38,987 bases of DNA, from positions 1-38,987 of the forward strand of contig NZ_JAQMUE010000059.1 in the NCBI RefSeq assembly GCF_028330985.1, given 5' to 3'. This document shows, piece after piece, positions 15,619 to 24,644 of the stretch. This DNA is from Roseofilum reptotaenium CS-1145 (lineage in GTDB: Bacteria > Cyanobacteriota > Cyanobacteriia > Cyanobacteriales > Desertifilaceae). The notes below the pieces were generated by a model. That model did not search any database. It saw only the letters and a program-made list of their open reading frames with translations, and was not told the DNA's origin. Within the stretch, counting starts at the first letter, position 1. Each line of letters begins with the position of its first letter. Both the position numbers and the translations under genes were made by a program.

Positions 15619-17280
15619 CTAATTCGCTAAAGCCAATTCCTGTTTTAATTGATCTGGAATATTAATTGCTGTTTTCAGTCCCCGCAAGCCTTCCCATTGT
15701 GTTCTTTCATCCCAGCATATATCTCCCCATATTTCATCGTTGAGGATTGTGCGATTGAGGATTGCACCATTGAGGTTAGCACCCCTGAGGTTTGCGCCAC
15801 TCAGATTTGTGCGATTGAGGATTGCACCATTGAGATTAGCACCACTGAGATTTGTACCCTTGAGGTTGGCATCACTCAAATTTGTGCCACTCAGGTTAGC
15901 ACGACTGAGATTTACACAACTGAGATTTGTGCCACTCAGGTTAGCACGACTGAGATTAGCACCACTCAGACATGCTTCTATGAGTTCTACATCTACAAGG
16001 TTAACGCGACTGAAATTAGCACGACTGAGATTAGCACCACTCAGGTTTGTACAATTGAGATTGGCACGACTGAGATTGGCACCACTCAGGTTGGCACCCT
16101 TGAGTTCTGCCCCCCTCAAGTCTGTGTCCTTGAGGTCTGAGTCCTTAAGTCCTGCGTCACTGAGATTGACACAACTGAGGTCTGCCCCTATAAGGTTAGC
16201 GTGCTTGAAGTTAGCGCGCTTGAGGTTAGCACCACTGAGGTTGACACCACTAAGGTTGACACCTGCAAGAAAGGTACCAACTATATTGAGAAAACCTAAT
16301 ACGCCAACACAGGAACTATAACCAATGATTCTTAAAAGTTTAGTACTATCCTCTAATTTCCCGTCATTATTGAGTTGTCCGCAAGGATAAAACTTGATTT
16401 TATCTCTTAGTTCCGCTTTGTCTTGTCCATAACGGTGCAGCTCTAGGAGCAAGATCGTTACATTTAATCCTGTATAAACATCAATCTGCCGTAATCCTAA
16501 AGCTAGTTGACTATCTGCCATTCTCTCTTGCAGAGCCAGCATTTTTTTCAGGGGATAGTTTTTATTGGGAGAAGCATCAATATAGTCCCCTGCACACCAG
16601 GAATAATAAACTTCCTGCAACCGTTGAAACAACGCCAAATAATCAAATGTCTCAATTTCCATCAATAATCTCAGCACATACTCTACAATTTTTGGCGTTA
16701 ATCTTCCTACACCAAAGAGATCGTAGACTTGCCATGCTACATCCTCATTACTGAGCTGATATTCTCCCTGCTTCTGTTGTTGTTTTAATTTCGTCCAATT
16801 CTGTATACTTGTTACTATTCGTTTCGGATCATAATCTTCAATGCTGACAAGATTATCTTCATTTTTTTTATCGACCATTTCTTCCCAGTTTTCCAATCTC
16901 TTGTATTGACTACTGTCCCTAACTAAAAAAATATCTCCATCATGGTTAAATGCAATGATCGTTTTCATGTCTAAAGAGTAGATGGTCATATCTAATCCCA
17001 TACCTTCTTCAGGTAGAATCTCCTCTTTTATAAATCCAGTAACTTCATTTCGACTAGCTTTAAATAATTTATGTTTAAATTCGTGTACGGGATGCTCGTA
17101 AAAGACATAAAATTCATCCTGTAAATCAGATAAATCAGACAATTTTGAACAACAGAATTCAAGGCTGATTTCTGTCCATTTACAGGATAAGTTATCACTT
17201 TTTAGACTTGAAGAACTCTTTATTTTTTTTAAGTTATGTACCAATCTATTTCGTTGTTTGATTTCATAACCTGGAAACAT
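15619..17280 (-). CDS. Pentapeptide-repeat protein with a novel N-terminal region
   Basis: The 553-residue product has an N-terminal region of about 340 residues without a recognised catalytic motif. From about residue 341 to 525 it has more than 30 tandem A(N/D)LSG-type pentapeptide repeats, predicted to form a right-handed quadrilateral beta-helix. The ending (WGDICWDERTQWEGLRGLKTA, then an INIPDQLKQEL tail) is a common cap in cyanobacterial pentapeptide proteins. The middle section, with WCAGDYIDASPNKNYPLKKMLALQ, is also seen in related cyanobacterial proteins. No signal peptide is present. The N-terminal 150 residues read like a globular sensor or binding module, which is inference. The repeats create long spurious frames on the opposite strand. 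Confidence 0.85.
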   Translation of the reverse strand: MFPGYEIKQRNRLVHNLKKIKSSSSLKSDNLSCKWTEISLEFCCSKLSDLSDLQDEFYVFYEHPVHEFKHKLFKASRNEVTGFIKEEILPEEGMGLDMTIYSLDMKTIIAFNHDGDIFLVRDSSQYKRLENWEEMVDKKNEDNLVSIEDYDPKRIVTSIQNWTKLKQQQKQGEYQLSNEDVAWQVYDLFGVGRLTPKIVEYVLRLLMEIETFDYLALFQRLQEVYYSWCAGDYIDASPNKNYPLKKMLALQERMADSQLALGLRQIDVYTGLNVTILLLELHRYGQDKAELRDKIKFYPCGQLNNDGKLEDSTKLLRIIGYSSCVGVLGFLNIVGTFLAGVNLSGVNLSGANLKRANFKHANLIGADLSCVNLSDAGLKDSDLKDTDLRGAELKGANLSGANLSRANLNCTNLSGANLSRANFSRVNLVDVELIEACLSGANLSRANLSGTNLSCVNLSRANLSGTNLSDANLKGTNLSGANLNGAILNRTNLSGANLRGANLNGAILNRTILNDEIWGDICWDERTQWEGLRGLKTAINIPDQLKQELALAN

Positions 17281-17341
17281 TTTTGTTTGTATTCTAGACC
17301 TTTAATTAAATTTCTCAAAAGCGATCGCTGGCAAAGTAACT

Positions 17342-17722
17342 ATGGAAGTGCCCAATGATATAGAATTAGTTTTAGCAATTGTCGATCTATGGTATGAACA
17401 TAGAAATTGGGCAATGCAATTCCTAAAAGAGAACTTAAGTTTAGATCGACCTGAAGATATACTCTCCAAGCCATACAGAGGATATCATTCCATTGGAGGG
17501 ACAGAATGGTTTTATAGAACGCATGGTCTGGGGGTTGATATACATAAACCTCACAATAAGGGAGGAATTGACTTTGATTTTTTCTGCCCCGATCCAAATG
17601 ATTGGCAGTTACGTGATTTTTTAGTAAAACAGTACAATGATGGACAACTAGTTAAGCGTTTTTACAAACCCTTAATCCAAGATAATGATCGTTGGGAAAA
17701 TGCTGTGGCCAAAGTTGTATAG
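17342..17722 (+). CDS. Small protein of unknown function
   Basis: This 126-residue soluble, acidic protein has a possible core, THGLGVDIHKPHNKGGIDFD followed by FFCPDPNDWQLRDFL. The pattern is reminiscent of small bacterial DUF6896-like proteins, but I am not sure of the family. It starts 61 bases from the divergent pentapeptide-repeat gene and ends 14 bases before the convergent end of secF. ATG 17342 is the first in-frame start; no good ribosome-binding site is visible. Its placement beside a large accessory protein would suit a partner or immunity-type protein, but nothing shows this directly. Confidence 0.6.
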   Translation: MEVPNDIELVLAIVDLWYEHRNWAMQFLKENLSLDRPEDILSKPYRGYHSIGGTEWFYRTHGLGVDIHKPHNKGGIDFDFFCPDPNDWQLRDFLVKQYNDGQLVKRFYKPLIQDNDRWENAVAKVV

Positions 17723-17735
17723 CACTTCCCCTATA

Positions 17736-18722
17736 TCAATCGGTAGTTGGGGTAGAGTCTAGTATTTCTCCCTCTCCCTCCGTAACTGTTGCGAGGATAG
17801 CGCGGCCGGTTTTCTCGCGCCACCAGGCTAACAGGGTACTGGCGATAAAGATACTGGAATAGGCTCCAGAAATAAAGCCTACAATCAACGCCAGAGCAAA
17901 GAATTTTAAGGTTTCGCCACCGAGGAAGAAGATGGCAACGAGGGGTAAAATGGTGGTAATGCTAGTATTGAGCGATCGCATCAACGTCTGATTCACCGCC
18001 TCATCAACCACATCATTAATATGCTTTTCGGGATAAAACTGGAGGGTCTCGCGCACCCGGTCATAAATGACCACCGTATCATTGACAGAAAATCCAATAA
18101 TCGTCAGCAGCGAGACAATAAACAGGCTATCAATTTCCACTCCAGCGATCAAACCCAAGATCGAAAAGACTCCCATGGTGACGAAGACATCATGGAAGAG
18201 AGCGACAAAGGCAAAAAAGGCATAATCGAGCTGGAAACGGAAATTTAAGTAGAGGGTAATTCCCGCAAACGCTACTAAAAGTGCCAGTAAACCCGATGTA
18301 AACAACTGTCTCCCCAAGGTCGGGCCAACGGTATCAATTTGTGTTTGGGTCACATCAAATGTACCGATCGCCTCGGCTAAACTATTTTGCAGTTCTGTGC
18401 GCTCTTCCACATCCAAATCTTTGGTGCGGATACTCACTCCAGTGCCATCTTCACCGGTAATCTGGATGTTGGGATTAGCAATACCGAGGCGATCGGTAAC
18501 TTCCCGTACTTTAACAATCTCAATCGGTTGGTCACAATTTCCCACTTCCGTGCAGTCAAGATCCAGTTGCAGACGGGTTCCGCCCACAAAATCCAAACCC
18601 GGACGTAGGGGGGCCCCAATTCCTGGACTCCCCCAAGAAATTGCCATGGCCAAAAATCCCACTAGAATCACACCAGCAGAAATCGACCACCAGAGATTAC
18701 GTTGTTTAATAATGCTAATCAT
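17736..18722 (-). CDS. secF: Protein translocase subunit SecF
   Basis: SecF works with SecD to use the proton-motive force to complete Sec-dependent export through the membranes. The 328-residue protein has a first membrane segment, the periplasmic domain entry motif [13 protein letters not shown], and later the cluster of five membrane segments typical of SecF ([60 protein letters not shown]). I choose ATG 18722 ([12 protein letters not shown], the normal family start), four bases after the secD stop. The longer frame starts at a TTG overlapping secD and is less likely. It is the last gene of pdhB-secD-secF. Confidence 0.95.
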   Translation of the reverse strand: MISIIKQRNLWWSISAGVILVGFLAMAISWGSPGIGAPLRPGLDFVGGTRLQLDLDCTEVGNCDQPIEIVKVREVTDRLGIANPNIQITGEDGTGVSIRTKDLDVEERTELQNSLAEAIGTFDVTQTQIDTVGPTLGRQLFTSGLLALLVAFAGITLYLNFRFQLDYAFFAFVALFHDVFVTMGVFSILGLIAGVEIDSLFIVSLLTIIGFSVNDTVVIYDRVRETLQFYPEKHINDVVDEAVNQTLMRSLNTSITTILPLVAIFFLGGETLKFFALALIVGFISGAYSSIFIASTLLAWWREKTGRAILATVTEGEGEILDSTPTTD

Positions 18723-18726
18723 GGAT

Positions 18727-20133
18727 TTACCGTTTGGGGAGCGGAGCAAGATTGGGACAAAATAGGTTGGGTTTACGCAGTCCGGGAAACTGAAGCACGT
18801 ATAACATCAGGGTACGACTGCATGTAACGGCAGTAAACATACTAATGACGACCCCAATACCGAGAGTCAGAGCAAACCCTCGGACTAAACCCGTGCCTAA
18901 CCAGAATAGGGCAATACAGGAAATCAGGGTAGTCAGGTTACCATCGAGGATACTGGTAAATGCCCGATAAAAGCCCGATTCTACGGAACGATAGAGGGTT
19001 TTACCCCCACGCAGTTCTTCCCGGGTGCGCTCAAAGATTAACACATTAGCATCGACGGCCATGCCGATACTGAGGATAAAACCAGCAATCCCGGGTAAGG
19101 TGAGGGTGACTTGGAATAGCTTAAATGCTGCAAACGTGAGCAGAGCATAGACGAGGAGGGCAATATTAGCGATCGCCCCGGGCAGGCGATAATAGATCAC
19201 CATATACACCAGCACGAGGAATAATCCACCCAACCCTGCATAGATACTGCGACGAATACTATCTTGTCCCAATGTCGCGCCAACCGTGCGGTTTTCCACA
19301 ATTTCCACAGGCACGGGGAGAGCGCCCCCTCGCAGTTGGATCGACAAGTCATTAGCGGTTTCAGCCGTAAAATTCCCCGTAATTTCCGCACGACCTCCCA
19401 CAATCCCGGTTTCCGCAAATTCTACGCCGACGGTTGGGGTACTGACGAGTTTATTATCCAGGAAAATACCAATAGTGCGACCCGTTCCAGCTAAATTTTT
19501 CGTTAGTTCAGCAAACTTATCTCCCCCTTCACCATTAAACTCTAGTATCACAGCCCAGTTTGCTCCTCCTTGGGGAGGACGGGGTAAAGAGTCTTGCAGT
19601 TGCTCCCCAGTTAAGCCAATTTTGTCAAAGAGGGGAGCAATGTCCTCATTGAGTTTAGCGATCTGCTCCTGATTTTCGGCGAGCGCCTCTGCCGCCACTT
19701 CCGGGTCTTCCTGTCGCAGTAAAGCTTGCTCAAACTGCAATTGTCTCCAAATCTGAAATTGGGCGGCAAATTCATCCTCTGTCCCTTGCCGTTGCTGGCG
19801 GAACTCCAACTGCGCTGTGCCACCCAATACCCGTTCCGCTTGAGCTGGATCGTTAACCCCCGGCAGTTGGATCGAGAGCTGATCCTCTCCCACCGTCTGG
19901 ATCGCTGCCTCTGAAACCCCCAGACCATTGACCCGATTTTCCATCACTCGTTGCACCGCTTCCAATTTACGAGGTGTAATTTCCGGGACTTCTGGTGTGG
20001 TTTTTACTTGAATGGTCAATTGTGCCCCCCCTCGCAGGTCTAAACCTAGGCGGGTTTCGACTTTCGCCAATACCGCGATCGCGGCGATCGCCAGCACAAT
20101 AATTAAAGCTAAAATTGTCCGTTGTTTCCCCAT
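18727..20133 (-). CDS. secD: Protein translocase subunit SecD
   Basis: This 468-residue SecD has an N-terminal membrane segment ([17 protein letters not shown]), the [14 protein letters not shown] motif opening the periplasmic P1 domain, and the P1 base [17 protein letters not shown]. Five C-terminal membrane helices include [27 protein letters not shown], whose Asp and Arg are conserved in proton-coupled SecD. The glutamine- and glutamate-rich insertion at about 110-160 is usual in cyanobacteria. It lies 106 bases downstream of pdhB, a pairing seen in other cyanobacteria, and is coupled closely to secF. Confidence 0.96.
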   Translation of the reverse strand: MGKQRTILALIIVLAIAAIAVLAKVETRLGLDLRGGAQLTIQVKTTPEVPEITPRKLEAVQRVMENRVNGLGVSEAAIQTVGEDQLSIQLPGVNDPAQAERVLGGTAQLEFRQQRQGTEDEFAAQFQIWRQLQFEQALLRQEDPEVAAEALAENQEQIAKLNEDIAPLFDKIGLTGEQLQDSLPRPPQGGANWAVILEFNGEGGDKFAELTKNLAGTGRTIGIFLDNKLVSTPTVGVEFAETGIVGGRAEITGNFTAETANDLSIQLRGGALPVPVEIVENRTVGATLGQDSIRRSIYAGLGGLFLVLVYMVIYYRLPGAIANIALLVYALLTFAAFKLFQVTLTLPGIAGFILSIGMAVDANVLIFERTREELRGGKTLYRSVESGFYRAFTSILDGNLTTLISCIALFWLGTGLVRGFALTLGIGVVISMFTAVTCSRTLMLYVLQFPGLRKPNLFCPNLAPLPKR

Positions 20134-20239
20134 CGTTTAATCTGTGATAGTGAATGATATAGGGAGTAGGCTAGGCAATAGGGAGTAATGGGCGATCCCC
20201 GTGTCTCTCCATCCCCCCATCCCCCTATCCTTGCATCTC

Positions 20240-21223
20240 CTAAACCTGTAGTGCCATCATTTTTTTAACAGCTTCTACAATTTTACCCGGCTGAACAATC
20301 GTCAAGTTTTCCAGAATGCCATTATAGGGAGTCGGAATATCCTGAGATGAAAGGCGTATCACTGGAGCATCGAGTTCATCAAACAATTTGTCGTTAATTG
20401 AAGCCGTTAATTCTGCACCAATACCCCCCGTTTTCATGCATTCTTCCACAATCACCACCCGATGGGTCTTGCGAATTGATGCACTAATGGTGTCAAAATC
20501 CAGGGGTTTGAGGGAAATTAAATCAATAATTTCTGGATCAAATCCTTCTTGCTCTAGGGTTTTGGCCGCTTGCATGGCATGATGACGCATCCGGGAATAG
20601 GTCAAAATGGTCACATCTTTACCTCGACGGACAATTTCTGCCCGGTCTAAGGGCACTAAATATTCAGTTTCGGGTAAGTTTTCCTTTAGGTTATACAGCA
20701 AGACATGCTCGAAAAATAAGACCGGGTTGCCATCGCGAATAGCCGATTTCATCAGTCCCTTAGCATTGTAGGGGGTGGAACAGGCAACAATTTTCAGTCC
20801 CGGAACTGCTTGGAAATAGGCTTCTAGACGTTGGGAGTGTTCTGCACCCAGTTGTTTACCCACTCCGCCTGGCCCCCGAATCACCAGGGGAATCGTAAAG
20901 TTGCCCCCAGAGGTATAGCGCAGCATTCCCGCATTATTGGAGATTTGGTTAAAGGCTAAGAGCAAAAAGCCCATATTCATCCCTTCAATGATCGGTCGCA
21001 GTCCAGTCATCGCAGCACCAACCGCTAATCCGGTGAAGCTGTTTTCCGCAATGGGAGTATCGAGTACCCGCAGTTCTCCATATTTTTCATAGAGTCCTTT
21101 GGTGACTTTGTAGGAACCGCCATATTGGCCAACATCTTCGCCTAGGACGAAGACGGAGGGATCGCGGGCCATTTCTTCGTCGATCGCTTCCCGGAGGGCA
21201 TTGAAGAATAGTGTTTCTGCCAT
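20240..21223 (-). CDS. pdhB: Pyruvate dehydrogenase E1 component, beta subunit
   Basis: The beta subunit pairs with E1-alpha to decarboxylate pyruvate on thiamine diphosphate and load acetyl groups onto lipoyl-E2. The 327-residue sequence starts [18 protein letters not shown] and contains [21 protein letters not shown] (family start with the ThDP-contacting Glu). It also has [36 protein letters not shown] and [20 protein letters not shown] at 21223 is the family start. The alpha subunit is not in the window; separate pdhA and pdhB loci are usual in cyanobacteria. Acs at 34353 gives a second route to acetyl-CoA in the same window. Confidence 0.96.
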   Translation of the reverse strand: MAETLFFNALREAIDEEMARDPSVFVLGEDVGQYGGSYKVTKGLYEKYGELRVLDTPIAENSFTGLAVGAAMTGLRPIIEGMNMGFLLLAFNQISNNAGMLRYTSGGNFTIPLVIRGPGGVGKQLGAEHSQRLEAYFQAVPGLKIVACSTPYNAKGLMKSAIRDGNPVLFFEHVLLYNLKENLPETEYLVPLDRAEIVRRGKDVTILTYSRMRHHAMQAAKTLEQEGFDPEIIDLISLKPLDFDTISASIRKTHRVVIVEECMKTGGIGAELTASINDKLFDELDAPVIRLSSQDIPTPYNGILENLTIVQPGKIVEAVKKMMALQV

Positions 21224-21293
21224 TTGCTACGATAAATAGAGTGTGGGGTTAGGTCAAAGTAGCAGTTTAACAAAAAATGGGGTCTTCACAGTC

Positions 21294-21389
21294 ATGGCGA
21301 TCGAATCTGCACTCGATTGGTTGGCGGTAGCTGGGTATTTGGCATTTGCGTCGTTTATTATCTGGCAGGTACTGACTCGCTCAAAATAG
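21294..21389 (+). CDS. Possible 31-residue single-span membrane protein
   Basis: From ATG 21294, which overlaps a GCGATCG site, a short frame encodes MAIESALDWLAVAGYLAFAS followed by FIIWQVLTRSK. This is a central hydrophobic segment of about 20 residues with acidic N- and basic C-flanks, as in small photosynthetic or NDH membrane subunits. I do not recognise the family, and the ribosome-binding site is weak. It reads divergently from pdhB. Confidence 0.4.
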   Translation: MAIESALDWLAVAGYLAFASFIIWQVLTRSK

Positions 21390-21422
21390 CTGGTTTTCAT
21401 CACCAAAACTAGAGTAAACTAG

Positions 21423-21662
21423 ATGGCTGTAATTAACTCTTACGGAACCATGTATGAAACTCTTTGCTTAAAGCAAGAGCATAAGGCCACTCAATTAAAG
21501 ATTTTTTTACTTCCTCTTAAAGAGACCCATATTCAACACTTGATTCAACTTGCCCAGGAGAAAGATTTAGTCGATCTCATGGGTTGGGATACTTTTTTTG
21601 AAACGAACGATACACCAGGATTTATTGAAGCTATTTCCGAGTATGCCTTGAAGGAAATATAA
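21423..21662 (+). CDS. Short unknown protein, possibly a truncated GNAT-type acetyltransferase
   Basis: The 79-residue frame contains LPLKETHIQHLIQLAQEKDL and GWDTFFETNDTPGFIEAISEYAL. This resembles the first two helices of some GNAT acetyltransferases, but the acetyl-CoA loop (Q/RxxGxG/A) is absent because the frame stops at 21660-21662. It could be a remnant or a genuine small protein. An internal ATG at 21450 is an alternative start. Confidence 0.45.
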   Translation: MAVINSYGTMYETLCLKQEHKATQLKIFLLPLKETHIQHLIQLAQEKDLVDLMGWDTFFETNDTPGFIEAISEYALKEI

Positions 21663-21708
21663 TTCACCACTTTAGAGCGCTCATGGCACGACGATAATTT
21701 GTTTATGT

Positions 21709-22569
21709 CTATCTGCTGCTTAGGTTTAAGAATTTGTCTAACGCTTCTGTAATAGCTGGAGGCCAACGGCGGATATTTGTCACCCAATCGATATCTTTAT
21801 AGCGACTATCTAAACCCACAGCAGCAACCCAATTACTTTCGGCTTCTCCTTGTTTTCCTTCTACCCATAAAGCAGCACTTAAGGCAGCTCGCATGTCAGC
21901 AAATTGGGGATATTTGCGGTTCAGATTTCGCATCATTTTAATGGCTTTTTCAGTTTCGCCGATTTCATAGGTGGCGAGGGCTTGACTGGCTAGGGCAAAG
22001 GCAAAGTTAGGGGCAAGTTGGTTACAGGTTTGATAATCGGCGATCGCCCCTTGCCAGTCTTTTAAGCCCATTTTGGCATTGCCGCGATTGTTATACGCTT
22101 GGGCATCATCAGGGTTAATGTCCAGGATCTGATTGTAGTCTTCAATGGCTTCTACATAGCGTCCTAACCCTTCTAAGGCGGCTCCCCGATTGAGATAGGG
22201 GTCGGTAACCAAAGGTGCAAGTTCGATCGCTTCATTATAATCGGCGATCGCCTGCTCAAATTTCCCCTGACTCGCACGGGTAATTCCTCGATTGCTCCAA
22301 CCGGCTGCACTTTCCGGATATCTCTCTAAAATTTGCGTCCAATAGGCTTCTGCTGTGGCAAAATCGCCCTGATTTGATGCCGTAAATGCCTGTTGTGCCA
22401 AGTCTTCTAAGGTGCTAGAGTCATCCACCGCACTGATTAACCGAGGGGTTGCACTGCTCCGATCCCAAATCTGATGGGGAAATTCCCGTATCGAAATCGC
22501 CTGGGCAGGTAAAATAATACTGGCTACAAGGATGGCGACGATTAACAGTCCTTTCCAAAATAGATTCAT
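21709..22569 (-). CDS. Secreted tetratricopeptide-repeat protein
   Basis: The 286-residue product has a classical signal peptide (KGLLIVAILVASIILPAQA, cleavage predicted after residue 24). It then has about five TPR units from residue 53 to 220, with typical pairs such as AAGWSNRGITRASQGKFEQA, DPYLNRGAALEGLGRYVEA and QAYNNRGNAKMGLKDWQGA. The C-terminal part (WVTNIRRWPPAITEALDKFL) is conserved in cyanobacterial homologues. It is likely a periplasmic or thylakoid-lumen scaffold for protein-protein contacts; partners are unknown. ATG 22569 lies about 100 bases from the divergent promoter of the next operon. Confidence 0.85.
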   Translation of the reverse strand: MNLFWKGLLIVAILVASIILPAQAISIREFPHQIWDRSSATPRLISAVDDSSTLEDLAQQAFTASNQGDFATAEAYWTQILERYPESAAGWSNRGITRASQGKFEQAIADYNEAIELAPLVTDPYLNRGAALEGLGRYVEAIEDYNQILDINPDDAQAYNNRGNAKMGLKDWQGAIADYQTCNQLAPNFAFALASQALATYEIGETEKAIKMMRNLNRKYPQFADMRAALSAALWVEGKQGEAESNWVAAVGLDSRYKDIDWVTNIRRWPPAITEALDKFLNLSSR

Positions 22570-22672
22570 AAGTGCTCTTGCAATAAGGGATAATTGACTT
22601 CATTTTAAACTGAATGGGAGCATCTCAAAAACGTTTTTCTCAGATTTTATGACTTAAAACCGACGAGTAAAC

Positions 22673-22702
22673 TTGACAAAACCTCGAAGTTTCACCTAAG
22701 AT
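22673..22702 (+). promoter_or_regulatory. Sigma70-type promoter of the 8-gene operon
   Basis: TTGACA at 22673-22678 and TAAGAT at 22697-22702 are separated by 18 bases. The predicted start site lies about 30 bases before the GTG start at 22738, and AGAGGA at 22722-22727 gives a good ribosome-binding site. No operator palindrome is obvious. Confidence 0.65.
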
Positions 22703-22737
22703 GAGTCGAAAATTATATTTTAGAGGAAAAATCAATC

Positions 22738-24054
22738 GTGAATAGAGGTTTGCTTTCTCCTTTAGAAATTAAGGCAGTGCTTGAAGATTATGGAACCCCT
22801 TTATATTTGTATGATTTTAACAAAATAGAACACCAATACAGTAAACTCATATCAGGTCTGCCTGCAAACTTTACCGTTCTCTATACCCTGAAAGCCAATA
22901 GTAATTTAAGCATTTGCCACCAATTTGCCCAGTTAGGAGCAGGGGTAGATATCAGTTCAATCGGAGAGTTAAATGCAGCCCTTAAAGCCGGGTTTTCTCC
23001 GGAACAGATTACGTTTACAGGGCCAGGAAAAACGAACTCAGAACTAAGAGCGGCAGTAGAAGCGAGGATTGACACGATTGTGCTAGAGTCCGTTAACGAA
23101 GCTCGTCGATTAAATGATTTTGCAGAGGAAGAAGGAAGAAAACAAGATGTTTTGATTCGGATTAATCCCTTATATCGAACCAGTCAGAGTTGCGAAATAC
23201 GTGAAAAAGGGACGAGTTGTGGGGAGAATGATAGTAAGAATTTGCCACAAAATTTGAAAATTCAAACCATCGCCACTAGCGCCAGTAAATTTGGGGTGGA
23301 TGAAGCTCAAGCTCCAGAAGCAATGATGGCGATCGCGGATTATCCCCATTTGAACTTAAAAGGGATTCATATTTTTACGGAAAGTAACGTTCTCGACTAT
23401 ACGCAATTACTGGCTTCTTGGAAGAATACGATCGCGATCGCAAACCGCCTCAACGACCAAGGCCATGCCATTTCAGTTATTGATTTTGGCGGAGGCATTG
23501 GCATACCCTACAATTGGGTCGATCCTGAATTTGATATGCCCTCTTTTGGTCAAGAATTACAACAAATTTTTGACAACAATTCCTATCCATACCAATGTGT
23601 GGTAGAAATGGGACGTTACCTAGTTGGAGAAGCAGGGTGTTATATCACTGAAGTCGTTGATCTCAAAGAATCTCAAGGTCAAAAATTCATCATTCTCGAT
23701 GGTGGAGTCCACCAACTGTTAAGACTCTCTATGAAGCCAGCAAGCAAATATATGCAAGTGGTGGGAAAGCATAACAGTAAGACTCTGAAAGCCACCTTGG
23801 GAGGAAAGCTACCGACCCCGTTAGATATTATGGTTGAGGATGTTGAGGTTCCAGAAGATATAGGAATCGGCGATCGCCTGGTCATCTATAACTGTGGAGC
23901 CTATGGCTTTAATCATAGCCTGACCAACTTTGCCCTCCACAACTATCCAGCAGAAGTCGCTTATAGTCACGGAGCAATGCACCTTATTCGCGAAAAAGGA
24001 AAAATAGAAGATTTTTTCTGCAATCAAAAATTGCCCTTATTGAACTCCAATTAA
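22738..24054 (+). CDS. LysA-like (fold-type III) PLP-dependent decarboxylase
   Basis: This first gene of the operon encodes 438 residues of the alanine-racemase/ornithine-diaminopimelate decarboxylase fold. The PLP lysine is K52 in LYTLKANSNLSI. DISSIGELNAAL, FTGPGKTNSELRAAVE, the phosphate-binding DFGGGIGIPY, and EMGRYLVGEAG belong to the same family. The C-terminal active-site region reads IYNCGAYGFNHSLTNFALH rather than the GAYG(F/Y)..S..YN(L/G) of true diaminopimelate decarboxylase, and the CESGD motif is not seen. The substrate is therefore probably another amino acid or conjugate; paralogues act on carboxynorspermidine, arginine, or glutamate held on a carrier. Start GTG 22738 has AGAGGA 10 bases upstream. 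The gene ends two bases before the next. Confidence 0.82.
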   Translation: MNRGLLSPLEIKAVLEDYGTPLYLYDFNKIEHQYSKLISGLPANFTVLYTLKANSNLSICHQFAQLGAGVDISSIGELNAALKAGFSPEQITFTGPGKTNSELRAAVEARIDTIVLESVNEARRLNDFAEEEGRKQDVLIRINPLYRTSQSCEIREKGTSCGENDSKNLPQNLKIQTIATSASKFGVDEAQAPEAMMAIADYPHLNLKGIHIFTESNVLDYTQLLASWKNTIAIANRLNDQGHAISVIDFGGGIGIPYNWVDPEFDMPSFGQELQQIFDNNSYPYQCVVEMGRYLVGEAGCYITEVVDLKESQGQKFIILDGGVHQLLRLSMKPASKYMQVVGKHNSKTLKATLGGKLPTPLDIMVEDVEVPEDIGIGDRLVIYNCGAYGFNHSLTNFALHNYPAEVAYSHGAMHLIREKGKIEDFFCNQKLPLLNSN

Positions 24055-24056
24055 CC

Positions 24057-24626
24057 ATGAAACACGTTAAATTTACCGCGATGGAACATGGCGATGGAGA
24101 AGATTACGATTTATTATGTGAAAGTTTTGAAGAATATACCTCCAACTTACCCCAACGCATTTTAGATAGCTTAAGAGAATTGAATACCGCTTATGAAGGT
24201 TATCAAATTTCCCGGTACGAACATTCTTTGCAAACGGCGACTAGAGCCTATCGCAATAACGAAAACGAAGAAACGATAGTTGCAGCATTAATTCATGATA
24301 TAGGGGGAACTTTAGCCCCTTACAACCATGCTGTACTAGCGGCTGCTATTCTTCAACCTTATGTTTCTGAAAAAACGTGTTGGATAGTAGAACATCACGA
24401 TATATTTGTCAAATATTACTGGGGACATCATCGAGGTTTAGACCGTTATACTAGGGAAAAATATCGCCAACATCCCTACTATCAAGCTACGATCGATTTT
24501 TGTCATAACTACGACCAAAATAGTTTTGATCCCAATTATGATACACTCCCTTTAGAGTTCTTTGAACCCATCGTTTACAAAATTTTCGCCCAACCTCGCC
24601 ATCACAGTCCTTATCTTGAAGAGTAG
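24057..24626 (+). CDS. HD-domain protein, PhnZ/TmpB-like putative diiron oxygenase
   Basis: The 189-residue protein has the signature of the HD-domain mixed-valent diiron oxygenase group: YEGYQISRYEHSLQTA (H56) with Tyr and Glu before the first His, then LIHDIGG (H80, D81), YNHAVLAAAIL (H91), and VEHHDIF (H113/H114). It ends with an acidic cluster, NYDQNSFDPNYD, that could give the last metal ligand. Members such as PhnZ and TmpB cleave the C-P bond of hydroxylated phosphonates, and MIOX cleaves inositol. Ordinary HD phosphohydrolases also share the HD core, so oxygenase function is an inference resting on the extra YxxxxSRYEH motif. It follows the decarboxylase by two bases, and an ATP-grasp gene begins 18 bases later. 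Confidence 0.72.
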   Translation: MKHVKFTAMEHGDGEDYDLLCESFEEYTSNLPQRILDSLRELNTAYEGYQISRYEHSLQTATRAYRNNENEETIVAALIHDIGGTLAPYNHAVLAAAILQPYVSEKTCWIVEHHDIFVKYYWGHHRGLDRYTREKYRQHPYYQATIDFCHNYDQNSFDPNYDTLPLEFFEPIVYKIFAQPRHHSPYLEE

Positions 24627-24644
24627 AAAACCGATAACAATATT

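Noticed and set aside
15649-16321. Two long plus-strand frames (163 and 193 residues) with leucine/arginine or threonine-rich repeats
   Set aside because: They are antisense to the pentapeptide repeats. A 15-base periodic repeat keeps all frames open, and the products are low-complexity with no ribosome-binding site.
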